From Ensifer adhaerens (GTDB taxonomy: Bacteria > Pseudomonadota > Alphaproteobacteria > Rhizobiales > Rhizobiaceae), in assembly GCF_001270265.1 (NCBI RefSeq), contig NZ_LGAP01000012.1:1-64000 (forward strand): a stretch of DNA of 64,000 bases, given 5' to 3'. A program made the position numbers and the translations under genes. Of this stretch, positions 43,867-52,370 are shown piece by piece (the first letter of the stretch is position 1; the number at the start of each line of letters is the position of its first letter). The notes under the pieces are model-generated. The model was given only the letters and a program-made list of their open reading frames with translations, was not told the origin of the DNA and searched no databases.

Positions 43867-44940
43867 ATGAGAGATGTCGATCTTGTATTCCGGACGATGT
43901 TCGCGGAACTCGCCCAGCAGACGTTGGACGCGCAATGGCAGTCTGACTTTCCGCTCGAGGGCCGCTTTGTCACCGTCCCGGTGAAAGGCAAAGACTATTT
44001 CTATTTCGACATCCCTACTCCCCAGGGCAAGGACAAGCGTAGCTATGTTGGCCCCGCAACTGATCCCGAGATCGCAGCGCGTGTCAGGCGACATCGCGAG
44101 ATCAAGGACAACATCAAGGAGCGGCGCCGATTGGTGTCCACCCTTCTTCGCTCGGGAGGCATGTCGGCTCCCGATCGGTTCGCCGGCGATGTCACGAAGG
44201 CGCTCGCGGATGCTGGGTTCTTCCGTCTGCGTGGCGTCCTCGTTGGCTCGGTTGCCTATGGCTGCTACTCGGGCGTCCTTGGCGTCCGGTTGCCCACGAC
44301 GGCAATGCAGACTGGCGATGCCGACCTGGCTATGGATTTCGCGATCTCTCAGGAGGTCGATGACAGCCTGCCTCCGATCTTGGGTATCTTGGAGGCTGTC
44401 GATCCCTCGTTTCGGGCCGTTCCCCATCAGGCCGACAAGGCGCGTGTGACCGCATTCGTCAACCGGACCAATTACCGGGTCGAATTCCTGACGGGCAACC
44501 GGGGGTCGGATGAATACACGGGCAAGCCTTCGCCCATGCCCGCTCTCGGCGGTGCCTCGGCGGAAAACCTCCGGTTTCTCGACTACCTGATCTACGAGCC
44601 GGTGCGGACGGTGCTGCTCCATCGGGAAGGCGTGAGCGTGAACGTGCCTGCTCCCGAACGGTATGCCGTCCACAAGCTCATTGTGGCTTCAAGGCGGCTC
44701 ACGGACGCGCTCGGGCGGGCGAAGCGGAACAAGGACCTCCTGCAAGCGGCCACGCTCTTCGAGGCCATGATCCAAACCCGGCAGGGCGACCTCTTGGCAG
44801 ACGCATACCAGGAGGCATGGGATCGGGGGGCCTCGTGGCAGGAAGGCCTTGCGGCAGGCATCGCGCTGATGCCTGATAACGGTAAGGAGGCGCTGGCAGG
44901 CGCCCTCGGTGTGGAAGTCAACGCTCTCGGCAAAGGGTAG
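43867..44940 (+). CDS. GSU2403-family nucleotidyltransferase fold protein
   Basis: 357 residues from the ATG at 43867 (a TTG lies two codons upstream). The central part contains GVLVGSVAYGCYSGVLGVRL and TGDADLAMDF, which fit a nucleotidyltransferase G-S and D-x-D pattern, and the C-terminal half has PERYAVHKLIVASRR as in AbiEii-like proteins. The family (PF12281) is poorly characterised; nucleotide transfer in a toxin-antitoxin or phage-defence setting is a guess. No antitoxin gene is next to it; upstream is a gap with strong palindromes, so its regulator is elsewhere or lost. Confidence 0.75.
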   Translation: MRDVDLVFRTMFAELAQQTLDAQWQSDFPLEGRFVTVPVKGKDYFYFDIPTPQGKDKRSYVGPATDPEIAARVRRHREIKDNIKERRRLVSTLLRSGGMSAPDRFAGDVTKALADAGFFRLRGVLVGSVAYGCYSGVLGVRLPTTAMQTGDADLAMDFAISQEVDDSLPPILGILEAVDPSFRAVPHQADKARVTAFVNRTNYRVEFLTGNRGSDEYTGKPSPMPALGGASAENLRFLDYLIYEPVRTVLLHREGVSVNVPAPERYAVHKLIVASRRLTDALGRAKRNKDLLQAATLFEAMIQTRQGDLLADAYQEAWDRGASWQEGLAAGIALMPDNGKEALAGALGVEVNALGKG

Positions 44941-45065
44941 CGGCATGACAGCGGTGATCGTGTCATATTTCGATACACGCGGCATAGCCGACATTGGGTA
45001 AGCTTTACTCCGTAGGTGAGCCCCGCTCTGTGAATCGAGTGAGCCACTGATCCGTGCAGGCGCTA

Positions 45066-45121
45066 TTGACGGCACAATCGCTGATGCGTATAGCACCAAA
45101 TAATCTTGAGTATTATACTCA
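45066..45121 (+). promoter_or_regulatory. Iron-regulated promoter with RirA-type box
   Basis: TTGACG (45066) and TATAGC (45089) are spaced 17 bp. Just downstream, TGA-GTATTATAC-TCA (45107-45121) matches the rhizobial iron-responsive operator TGA-N9-TCA and contains the inverted repeat GAGTAT/ATACTC. This location would block initiation when RirA is bound under iron sufficiency. Confidence 0.7.
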
Positions 45122-45162
45122 TGATATGTGCAACGCAAAAACCGAGCGTGAGGCCAGACCGC

Positions 45163-45468
45163 ATGGAATATTGCACGGCACTGTATTTTTCCTGGGGTGT
45201 ACTTCTCGGAGGAACGACGCTGGCGCTCCTGGCGCTCGTCTCGGCAGCCACGCGCGGTGATCGTCAGCGATCGGTGCTGGGGCTGGCGCAAAGCTGCCAA
45301 CAGGGGCATCGATCGTCGGGATCATCATTGGCGTCGGCGCGACGCAGCGCTTCGGTCTCGCCGTTGCGTTCCCCCCTCGTTGCCGGCCTTTACGGCCTTT
45401 CAAGTCTCGTGGCGCTGGGTCTATGGCTCAAATCGCGCCCTACAATGAATAAAGGAGAACTGTCTTGA
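45163..45468 (+). pseudogene. Small membrane protein of the siderophore cluster, apparently frameshifted twice
   Basis: One frame gives [20 protein letters not shown], a hydrophobic first segment, and ends with [18 protein letters not shown]. Between about 45280 and 45376 this frame turns Ser/Arg-rich, while the next frame reads [20 protein letters not shown] and FGLAVAFP, a normal membrane segment. Two compensating shifts, the second in a run of six C residues, would restore a three-helix protein. The stop overlaps the TTG of the binding-protein gene by four bases, supporting real coupling. The frame extends upstream to 45106 over the iron box. Function unknown; sequencing error is possible. 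Confidence 0.5.
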
Positions 45469-46634
45469 GGAGAAAACCTTCGGTGCTGTGCGCCGTGATC
45501 GCGGCCCTTGCCTTGATGACACTAAACTCATGGATGGCATTTGCCAGCGAGCCGGCAAGAGCTCCGCAAACACCAACCACCGTCACCGACATCACAGGCC
45601 GCGAGGTGACCGTGAACGTGCCGGTCAAGCGCATGCTTCTCGGCGAAGGACGGCAGCTCTATCTCATCGCGTCGCTGGAGCCGCAGGATCCCTTGGCACG
45701 CATCGTCGCGTGGCGCAACGACCTGATCGAGGCCGACCCCGCGACCTATGGCCAATATCTCGAAGCCTTTCCGGGGCTCGCGACGCTGCCGGCCTTTCCG
45801 GGCCAGGAGAACGGGCTGATCGACATCGAATCGACCATCGTGCAGAAGCCCGATGTGGTTTTGCTCAATCTCGGGGCTAGGCGGGCTAACGAAGACGCCC
45901 AATATATCGAGAAGCTGGCGGCGTTGAAAATTCCGGTCCTTTACATCGACTTCCGCCATTACCCACTGAAGAACACGGAGCCGACCATCCGTCTGCTCGG
46001 CAAGATCATGGGGCGCGAGGCGCGTGCGGAAGAGATCATCACGTTCCGCCACCAGGCCATGGCCCAGGTCACCGACGTCATCGCGCGCGAGAAACCGACG
46101 CAGCCCAAGGTTTTCATCGAGCGCATCGGCGGCTATTCCGAAGATTGTTGCCTTTCGTTCGGCGCAGAAAACTTCGGCAAATACGTCGAGCTTGCCGCCG
46201 GCCACAATATCGGCAGCGACTTCCAGCCGAGCACCTTCGGACAACTTAATCCCGAGCAGGTCGTCGTTTCCAATCCTGAGCATGTGGTCGTGACCAGCGC
46301 CAACTGGCAGGCCTATGTGCCCGGCGGCCACTGGATCCCGCTCGGTCCGGGCGCCGATCCTGAGGAGATGCGCACGAAGCTCGAATGGTTCACCACCCGC
46401 GATGCCTATACCGGGATCGCCGCGCTGAAGACGCGGAACTTCCATGGCATTTGGCACCAGTTTTACAACAGCCCTTACGAGTTCTTCGCGGTCCAGCAAT
46501 TGGCGAAATGGTTCCATCCAGACCTCTTCGCCGATCTCGATCCGGACGCGACTTTCGCCGAATATCACCGCCGCTTCCTGCCCATTCCCTATAAGCCGGG
46601 TTATGCCGTGAGCCTTGCGGGCAGCGCGGATTGA
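45465..46634 (+). CDS. Periplasmic iron-siderophore binding protein (FecB/FhuD class)
   Basis: 389 residues from a TTG placed seven bases after AAAGGAGA. A signal peptide is visible ([21 protein letters not shown]), followed by [18 protein letters not shown], the usual first strand of class III binding proteins, and KPDVVLLNL. It delivers a ferric chelate to an inner-membrane ABC permease, but no permease or ATPase gene is nearby, so it must use a partner coded elsewhere. The iron box upstream implies induction at low iron. The convergent TonB receptor gene follows. Confidence 0.85.
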   Translation: MRRKPSVLCAVIAALALMTLNSWMAFASEPARAPQTPTTVTDITGREVTVNVPVKRMLLGEGRQLYLIASLEPQDPLARIVAWRNDLIEADPATYGQYLEAFPGLATLPAFPGQENGLIDIESTIVQKPDVVLLNLGARRANEDAQYIEKLAALKIPVLYIDFRHYPLKNTEPTIRLLGKIMGREARAEEIITFRHQAMAQVTDVIAREKPTQPKVFIERIGGYSEDCCLSFGAENFGKYVELAAGHNIGSDFQPSTFGQLNPEQVVVSNPEHVVVTSANWQAYVPGGHWIPLGPGADPEEMRTKLEWFTTRDAYTGIAALKTRNFHGIWHQFYNSPYEFFAVQQLAKWFHPDLFADLDPDATFAEYHRRFLPIPYKPGYAVSLAGSAD

Positions 46635-46643
46635 TCAATTGGC

Positions 46644-46669
46644 GGGGCGGCTCACGATGGCGCCGCCCC
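46644..46669. terminator. Terminator-like hairpin after the binding-protein gene
   Basis: GGGGCGGC and GCCGCCCC form an 8-bp GC stem nine bases after the stop; no T run follows. Confidence 0.45.
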
Positions 46670-46747
46670 GGTCCACTCAAGGCAAATGTCCTAACGCGGT
46701 TCGGCGGGGCCCTTGCAGATTTGATAGAGGGCGAACCGCGTGATACA

Positions 46748-46771
46748 CCCTCTGCCCTGCCGGGCAGAGGG
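46748..46771. terminator. Hairpin between convergent siderophore genes
   Basis: CCCTCTGCCC and GGGCAGAGGG pair around TGCC, 64 bases beyond the TonB-receptor stop; probably bidirectional. Confidence 0.5.
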
Positions 46772-46835
46772 TGCCGCGGGCACCATGTGGAGGTGCTATC
46801 CGCGCGCCCCCCATCAGATCGAGGTGCGGCACCCA

Positions 46836-48977
46836 TCAGAAATCGGTCGTCATCGAGACCTTCACCGTCAGCGGTGCACCTTGCGAAATCGTGCCGAAAC
46901 TCGCGACGCCGGACCAGTAGTCGAGGTCAAAGACATTCTCGACCTCGGCCCGGAACGTGACCGGCTTTTGATTGATCTGGGTCAGATACCGGGCGCCGAG
47001 GTCAAGCCGCGTCCAGGAGGGGATTTCCTGGGTATTGGCGGTGTTCACATATTGCTCGTCGGTGTGGATGACGTTGCTTGTTAGCGTCAGGCCCTCCATG
47101 AAGGGCGTGTCCCACTCCGCACCCAGATTGACCTGCACCGACGGTACGCCGATCGGTGTGTTGCCGCGGGTCGCAGCGCTGCTGGTCTTCGTCAGTTGGC
47201 CCTCAATGAAGGTCACGCCGCCGAGCACCCGGATCTCGGGCTTCACTTCGCCGAAGATGTTGAGTTCGACGCCGCGATTGCGCTGTTCGCCGCCTTCTAC
47301 GAAGACGAGGCCGCCGCTGCGGGCCTCAAGCTGACCGAAGGGCTTTTCGATCTGGAACGCGCTGACGGTCACCGCCACGCGGCCGAGGTCGACCTTCGTG
47401 CCTATCTCGTATTGCTTGGACCGATAGGGCGCGAGCGTTTCACCTGCATTGATCGCCGTCGTCGGGGCGCTGTCGCCGACGCTCAAGCCCTCGACGTAAT
47501 TCGCGTAAAGCGCAACATTCTCCCAGGGCCGCACCACGATACCGACCAGCGGTGTAAATGCGTCCTCGTCGGATGCGGTGGTGACGGCACCGGTCGCCGG
47601 GCTGTAGTTTTCGGTGTCGATGCGCTGCCAGCGTCCACCGAGCGTCAACTGCAGGCGCTCGTCGAGCATCGACATCGTGTCGGAAAGCGCGACGCCGTAG
47701 AACGTGTTCTCTGAGACCCGCGGCACATGGGTGGGTTGCGGGACGTTCTGCCTCGGGCGCGGAAGCGGATCAAAGAGATTGGTAAGCTGGGCGGTTCCCG
47801 AGTTCGAACCGCGGGCGAGGCTCTGCTCAAGGCCGCTGACCTGGAAGGTCACGGTATGTTCTGCGGCTTCCGTGTCGAAGGTGGCACGCACGCCCGTCTC
47901 CGCCGTCAGCCGGTCGACATCGAACACGAAGTTCTGCGGCGTGATGCCGACGCTGCCGGCCGAGTTGAGAAGGGTCGGCGTGCCGAAAAGGCGCTCGACG
48001 CGCGAGTTGCCGCCGCCGACGGCAGCAAATAGCGTCACGTTGTCGCTCAGGTCATATTCGACCCGGCCCAGCCACGACAGATCCTCGCTCTTTGACCATT
48101 CCCATGGCTCCTGGACATTGGAACGCCCGTCCGGCGCGTCGGGAATTTCTATGCCCGCAACCGGAAAGAATGGACGTTGTGGAGCGTCGAAGTCTTCCCG
48201 CTGGCCGATGACGTCGAGCGTCGCCCTGAATCCTTCGCCTTCATAGTCGAGCGCGAGCGCGCCGACCGCCACGTCGCGCGATTGATTGTCGATCCCGGTG
48301 TCGCCGCCGCGATAGCTGCCGTTGAAGCGCACGCCGAACTGACGCTCATCACCGAACCGGCGACTGAAGTCCAGGTGGCCGCCGCCATAGAGATCCGAAG
48401 CGTAGTCGGTCGTAACCCGCGTCAGGTCGACATCCCCGGCGCGTTTCGGCACGACGTTGATGGCGCCGCCGACGCTGCTGTTGGGCGAGATGCCATAGAG
48501 CAGGGCGGTCGGCCCCTTCAGCACCTCGACGCGCTCGGCATAGTCGGTGAACAGGCGATAGGTCGGAGCAACACCGTAGACACCGTCAAATGCAACTTCG
48601 CCGAAGTTACCCTCATTGATCGGAAAACCCCGGATATAGAACGAATCCAGCATGCCGCCGGAGGCATGGGTGCTTCTGACCGAAGGATCGTTGGCCAAAA
48701 CATCGGCCACGGTCCGCGCACCCTGATTTTCGATCGTCTGCGCGGTGTAGCTGGTGATATTGAACGGCGTGTCCATGAAGTCGCGATCGCCGAGCAAGCC
48801 CACGCGACCGCCACGCGCTACCTGGCCCCCGGCATAATCTTCCGGCTCATTACCGATTGTCGCCGTCGACGAGCCCGCCGTCACCTCGATACGCTCTAGC
48901 ACCGTTGCATCTTGCGCCAGAGCAATACGGCTTACCGTCGCCAGCAAAACAGCCAGCGATCCAACACGCAGTTTCAT
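46836..48977 (-). CDS. TonB-dependent siderophore receptor
   Basis: 713 residues. Signal peptide LAVLLATVSRIALAQ, plug domain (TPFNITSYTAQTIENQGARTV, SFYIRGFPINEG, ERVEVLKGPTALLYG), then a barrel ending in a C-terminal Phe (VSMTTDF) as outer-membrane proteins do. FhuA/FpvA-like receptors import ferric hydroxamates or similar chelates. An N-terminal signalling extension is absent. It converges with the binding-protein gene and has its own iron box 91 bases upstream, so the two are co-regulated rather than co-transcribed. Confidence 0.93.
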   Translation of the reverse strand: MKLRVGSLAVLLATVSRIALAQDATVLERIEVTAGSSTATIGNEPEDYAGGQVARGGRVGLLGDRDFMDTPFNITSYTAQTIENQGARTVADVLANDPSVRSTHASGGMLDSFYIRGFPINEGNFGEVAFDGVYGVAPTYRLFTDYAERVEVLKGPTALLYGISPNSSVGGAINVVPKRAGDVDLTRVTTDYASDLYGGGHLDFSRRFGDERQFGVRFNGSYRGGDTGIDNQSRDVAVGALALDYEGEGFRATLDVIGQREDFDAPQRPFFPVAGIEIPDAPDGRSNVQEPWEWSKSEDLSWLGRVEYDLSDNVTLFAAVGGGNSRVERLFGTPTLLNSAGSVGITPQNFVFDVDRLTAETGVRATFDTEAAEHTVTFQVSGLEQSLARGSNSGTAQLTNLFDPLPRPRQNVPQPTHVPRVSENTFYGVALSDTMSMLDERLQLTLGGRWQRIDTENYSPATGAVTTASDEDAFTPLVGIVVRPWENVALYANYVEGLSVGDSAPTTAINAGETLAPYRSKQYEIGTKVDLGRVAVTVSAFQIEKPFGQLEARSGGLVFVEGGEQRNRGVELNIFGEVKPEIRVLGGVTFIEGQLTKTSSAATRGNTPIGVPSVQVNLGAEWDTPFMEGLTLTSNVIHTDEQYVNTANTQEIPSWTRLDLGARYLTQINQKPVTFRAEVENVFDLDYWSGVASFGTISQGAPLTVKVSMTTDF

Positions 48978-49067
48978 CCATAGCCCCCTGTAACATATTG
49001 ACCAAGAACACTTTGGTTGGCCCCGCAGGGCGCTGAATGTCGTTGGCTCGAAGGGTGCTAAATAACA

Positions 49068-49083
49068 TGACTATCATTGTCAA
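49068..49083 (-). promoter_or_regulatory. RirA-type iron box overlapping the receptor -35 element
   Basis: On the minus strand TTGACA (49078-49083) is followed by the rest of TGA-CAATGATAG-TCA, again TGA-N9-TCA. The box therefore covers a -35-like hexamer about 100 bases before the receptor ATG. The -10 is not clear. Confidence 0.7.
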
Positions 49084-49527
49084 GATATTCAAAGGCGGCA
49101 GTGCGGAAGCGTCCCTAAGTCGCTGTTTCTCGACACCGCGTAACGTTCAGGTTTCGAAAGGTTAGCGCAGCCCCTGCCCGTTCCTCGCCGAGCGTCGGTA
49201 CCTTCCCTGAATTGAAGGCGGTAGTGGTGGTGCTGGAACAATCTCGATCATTTCCCAATCGGAAGGCCTGATGAGGTCGTCGACCTGATTGCCCAATTTG
49301 CAAAGCACGTGTTTTAGACACTCTCAACGGCTGTACCTGCCGCCGAACTGCGGCTTCCACCAGCCAGCCAGCGTTGCGCGGCAAGCCACAGTCCCGATAA
49401 CTGCGGCCTCAGCGCCCATTCCAGTCGATACATTATGCAACTTCAGAGGTCTAAAACAGGAACCCGTACTTCCGTCGAATGGACACATTGAATGCCGGCA
49501 TACAGCGGGTGTTCGACGCCGAGCGGC
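49084..49527. other. 444-base stretch without a supported gene
   Basis: Between the receptor promoter and the PIN toxin gene there are only short open frames without domain patterns. One copy of the recurrent CGATACATTATG motif lies here (49419-49440). Confidence 0.4.
49419..49440. repeat. CGATACATTATG motif, copy 3
   Basis: TTCCAGTCGATACATTATGC, identical over 20 bases to copy 2 apart from the last position, 88 bases beyond the end of the PIN toxin gene. Confidence 0.65.
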
Positions 49528-49935
49528 TCACGCCGACGTCTCCCAAGGGTTGATGACGGAGGCGTCTGTGTCTTCGAAATCCTTGACGTTGCGTGTGACA
49601 AGGATGAGATCGTGGACGATCGCGGTCGCGGCGATCAACCCGTCGATATCGCCGCGGGGGCGGATTGCCGCGATGCGGCCCCATTCGACTGCGATTTGGT
49701 CGGTTATCGGCAAAATGCGGTCGCCATGGTCGTGGCGCAGCTTGCGCAGCCATTCGGTGAGGTGCGCGGCAGTCTTCGGATCCGACCTCTGTTTCAGGGC
49801 AATGCCGCGCATGATGTCGCCGAGGGTGAGCGCACTCAGGTGGATGCTGAGCGGATCGACAGAGCGCAGCCAGGACACCGCCTGCGGCGTGCCGCGTCGC
49901 GCCTCTGAGACGATGTTGGTGTCAACCAGATACAT
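49528..49935 (-). CDS. vapC: PIN-domain toxin (VapC/FitB type)
   Basis: 135 residues. PIN acidic residues: Asp5 and Glu in YLVDTNIVSEARRG, Asp in LTLGDIMRGI (usually Glu here), Asp in RGDIDGLIAATA and VTRNVKDFED. Such ribonucleases cleave tRNA or rRNA. It starts at the last base of the antitoxin stop, so the two are coupled. The C-terminal W of VINPW is typical, indicating a complete protein, in contrast to the cut vapC at 25520. Confidence 0.9.
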   Translation of the reverse strand: MYLVDTNIVSEARRGTPQAVSWLRSVDPLSIHLSALTLGDIMRGIALKQRSDPKTAAHLTEWLRKLRHDHGDRILPITDQIAVEWGRIAAIRPRGDIDGLIAATAIVHDLILVTRNVKDFEDTDASVINPWETSA

Positions 49936-50189
49936 CAGAAGGCCACATCGCGGCTTGGCGTCTTGACGCGTACATTCACCGCATCAGCGAGCTGATCGTC
50001 CCAAGCGGGACCGCCAAGCAGATCATCGACCAGCGTTGGCCGGCCGGCGCGCAGAGCGTCGTAGTCATGAACGGACAGCACGACGGCCGTGCGCTCACCG
50101 CGCAGCGTGACAATCTGCGGCCCTTCATGGCGCGCCTTCTGCACCACCTTCGAGAATTGGTTCTTGGCGTCCTGCAGTTGCCATTCCAT
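49935..50189 (-). CDS. Phd/YefM-type antitoxin
   Basis: 84 residues beginning MEWQLQDAKNQFSKVVQKA with QIVTLRGERTAVVLSVHDYD, the Phd/YefM fold. The C-terminal half (LLGGPAWDDQLADAVNVRV) should bind the PIN toxin. It represses its own promoter; a palindrome lies 17 bases upstream of the start. Confidence 0.9.
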   Translation of the reverse strand: MEWQLQDAKNQFSKVVQKARHEGPQIVTLRGERTAVVLSVHDYDALRAGRPTLVDDLLGGPAWDDQLADAVNVRVKTPSRDVAF

Positions 50190-50206
50190 AGTTTCGCTCC
50201 AAGTTG

Positions 50207-50221
50207 GCTAGACTGTCTAGC
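50207..50221. promoter_or_regulatory. Operator of the Phd-PIN module
   Basis: GCTAGACTGTCTAGC is a perfect 7-bp inverted repeat around one base. An adjacent TATATAG on the minus strand may be the -10 element. Confidence 0.65.
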
Positions 50222-50387
50222 TATATAGTCCTGTTTGTCTGCCATTGAAAGTGCCAATGTACCACGCGGCCGATCGACGGCCTGCGCGCGACGCCGCACG
50301 ATCGGCGATCTCGATTGTCCGTCCGCGCGGACGACTAATCTGCCTCACGTCATGGAACGACGGCTACCGAAAATCCCACGCCGTCGT

Positions 50388-50410
50388 TTCCAGACGATAC
50401 ATTATGCGAT
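50388..50410. repeat. CGATACATTATG motif, copy 4
   Basis: TTCCAGACGATACATTATGC, followed 11 bases later by CACATAATGT, so that ACATTATG and CATAATGT form an inverted pair. It lies 81 bases before the IS30-type gene fragment and could mark that element's end. Confidence 0.6.
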
Positions 50411-50490
50411 CTAAAAAGCACATAATGTACATTCTAATTCGAAGTGCGACATGCCAATGATTTCAATGGTTTCCCCTTGGAGATTTTTGG

Positions 50491-50772
50491 ATGTCACGAT
50501 GCTATTCGCAGCTGAATCTGGCTGATCGACGCCGCCTCTGCCACTTTGTCGAACGCAAGGTGCCGATCAATGAAATGGCGCGCCAACTCGGTCGTCACCG
50601 CTCGACGATCTATCGCGAGATCAGGCGCAATACATTCCACGATCGCGAGCTGCCTGAATATGGCGGCTACTTCCCAACGGTTGCTGACGACATCCGCAAA
50701 GAGCGGCGGCGCGCTGCGCGTGCGTTGCCGCCTGGAAGATCGCGCGCTTGTCGTCTGACAGGACGCGCATAA
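50491..50772 (+). pseudogene. IS30 family transposase, N-terminal fragment
   Basis: 93 residues with YSQLNLADRRRLCHFVERKV and MARQLGRHRSTIYREIRRNT, the N-terminal helix-turn-helix of IS30-type transposases. The catalytic DDE part is missing; the frame ends shortly after RKERRRAARALPPGRS. GGAG precedes the start. It could belong to the same IS family as the tail at 24076-24273, but the pieces are 26 kb apart. Confidence 0.8.
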
Positions 50773-50908
50773 TCAGCAGCAGCCCATAATGTGAAGGAAA
50801 TACGCGATTAGATGAAGCGGATCATCTGCGCGGATCGTTGCGGGGAGGATTTTGCGGCCACACCTGAGATTTGCCGAACATGAGCATGAACGCTAAGTCT
50901 AAGCGTTG

Positions 50909-51361
50909 ATGGCGAAGATCAAAAAATCCGACTCGACCAATGCCCCAGTTCTTCGACTGCAGATCGCAGCGCTTCCCTATCGCATTGCAGAATCGGGCAA
51001 CGTCGAAATCCTGATGATCACCTCGCGTGACACGGGTCGTTTCATCATACCGAAGGGCTGGCCAAAGAAACGCAAGAAGAAATCCGACGCAGCGGCGACT
51101 GAAGCTTATGAGGAGGCTGGCATCGTCGGCAAAGTGGGACAAAAGCCAATCGGCAGCTATACTTACTGGAAGCGTGGCGTCGGCGAATTCGAACGACTCC
51201 AAGTGTTTGTTCATCCGCTCCAGGTGACCAAGCAGCGCACGGAGTGGCCCGAGAAAGGGCAGCGAAGAATGGCTTGGCTTTCGGCTGACGATGCGGCACT
51301 CCTCGTCGATGAGCCGGAACTTGCATCTCTCATCCGCACGTTCACGGGCGTTTCCCGCTGA
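50909..51361 (+). CDS. Nudix hydrolase (diphosphoinositol-polyphosphate phosphohydrolase-like)
   Basis: 150 residues from the ATG at 50909. The Nudix region reads FIIPKGWPKKRKKKSDAAAT then EAYEEAGIVGKVG, the pattern of the DIPP/ApaH-like subgroup where KGW and EEAG are conserved. It hydrolyses a nucleoside or inositol diphosphate; the substrate is unknown. The gene is complete. Its 3' end is opposite the artificial extension of the truncated ArdC frame. Confidence 0.85.
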   Translation: MAKIKKSDSTNAPVLRLQIAALPYRIAESGNVEILMITSRDTGRFIIPKGWPKKRKKKSDAAATEAYEEAGIVGKVGQKPIGSYTYWKRGVGEFERLQVFVHPLQVTKQRTEWPEKGQRRMAWLSADDAALLVDEPELASLIRTFTGVSR

Positions 51362-52029
51362 TCACACCTGTTGGGCCGCCAACCGAACGCCTCTACCCAC
51401 GCCGTACCGATGTCCACCTGAAGGGCAGTGGTGGTCGGTGAGACAGCTCGACTGTTTAGATAATGGATGTAATCCATGATGGGGGAATAATAGGCCTGAG
51501 TGCCACCGTGACGGATGAGCGCGCCGGTATTACGGAAGAAGTGATCCGCATGCTCGATCCGCTCCACTGGGTCGGGCACCGGTGCCGGCCGCTCATAGTA
51601 GATGTCGGGCAATCCATCGATGTGCTGCATGTTGAACACTGAATAGGCCTTGAGAAAAGGGATTTCCTTATCGACTTCATTGCCGTGACCATCGGCCTCC
51701 GATTTGGTGAACCGGCTGGCGAAGACGACGGTCGATCCGGTTTCGCCCTTTCGAACAGCCGCGCCAAGCTCCAAGGCTTGCTTGAAGGTTATCCAAATCG
51801 GCGAGGAGAAACCTCGCGCCATACCCTCGGACCAGAGAAGCAGCACGTTCATGCCGGAATAGGGCAGGCCATTGTGCCTGAGCGGCCGGGTGATGCGCCC
51901 ATCCGTGATTGCCGCACTCCACGGCTTCATCCAGGGACGAACGCCTTGTTCGAGATCCGCCACGATCCGGTCGGTGATCCGGGTATAGATGTTGCTGCGC
52001 TCGCCGGTCGTCTTCTTGCTCATTGCCAT
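51211..52029 (-). pseudogene. ArdC-like antirestriction protein, truncated
   Basis: The minus-strand frame opens with SNIYTRITDRIVADLEQGVR and WMKPWSAAITDGRITRPLRH, then NVLLLWSEGMARGFSSPIWI, the ArdC N-terminal ssDNA-binding domain, and continues to AYYSPIMDYI. Beyond about 51470 the frame becomes antisense to the Nudix gene, so the C-terminal zinc metallopeptidase (H-E-x-x-H) is missing. Full-length ArdC is about 290-320 residues. ArdC proteins ride on conjugative plasmids, fitting the TraG debris. Confidence 0.75.
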
Positions 52030-52048
52030 TCATCAGTTTTTGCTTATT

Positions 52049-52064
52049 ATAAGTTATGACTTAT
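52049..52064. promoter_or_regulatory. Palindrome covering the arsR-type start codon
   Basis: ATAAGT-TATG-ACTTAT is a perfect 6-bp inverted repeat whose spacer contains the start codon at 52056. It is a likely autorepression site for the ArsR-type protein it begins. Confidence 0.6.
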
Positions 52065-52364
52065 GATTACTCAGGCATCGTCGCCCTGTCAGATCCGACC
52101 CGCCGCGCCATCTTCGAACTCGTGGCTGGGCAACCACGGTCTGTTGCGGAACTGACGCGCGCTCTCCCAGTCAGCCAGTCGGCGGTGTCCCAGCATCTCA
52201 AGGTGCTCAAGGATGCCCGGCTGGTATCCTCGGAATCGAAGGGAACTCGGAACATCTATCAGATCGACCCCCACGGCCTGGCTCAGATGCGGGCTTGGTT
52301 GGACACTCTGTGGGTCGATGCGCTCGACAGTTTCAAATCAGCGGTGGAACAGAAAGAGGAGTGA
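52056..52364 (+). CDS. ArsR-family winged-helix repressor (SdpR-like)
   Basis: 102 residues (IVALSDPTRRAIFELVAGQPRSV, LPVSQSAVSQHLKVLKDARL, GLAQMRAWLDTLW). The metal-binding ELCV-C-D box of classical ArsR proteins is absent, as in the SdpR-type group found beside SRPBCC genes. The start lies within a palindrome and has no Shine-Dalgarno sequence, suggesting leaderless or nearly leaderless translation. It is followed six bases later by the SRPBCC gene, a pairing seen widely. Confidence 0.9.
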   Translation: MTYDYSGIVALSDPTRRAIFELVAGQPRSVAELTRALPVSQSAVSQHLKVLKDARLVSSESKGTRNIYQIDPHGLAQMRAWLDTLWVDALDSFKSAVEQKEE

Positions 52365-52370
52365 ACAGAC

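Noticed and set aside
45528-46568. 346-codon open frame on the minus strand
   Set aside because: Antisense to the iron-siderophore binding protein, which has a signal peptide and ribosome site.
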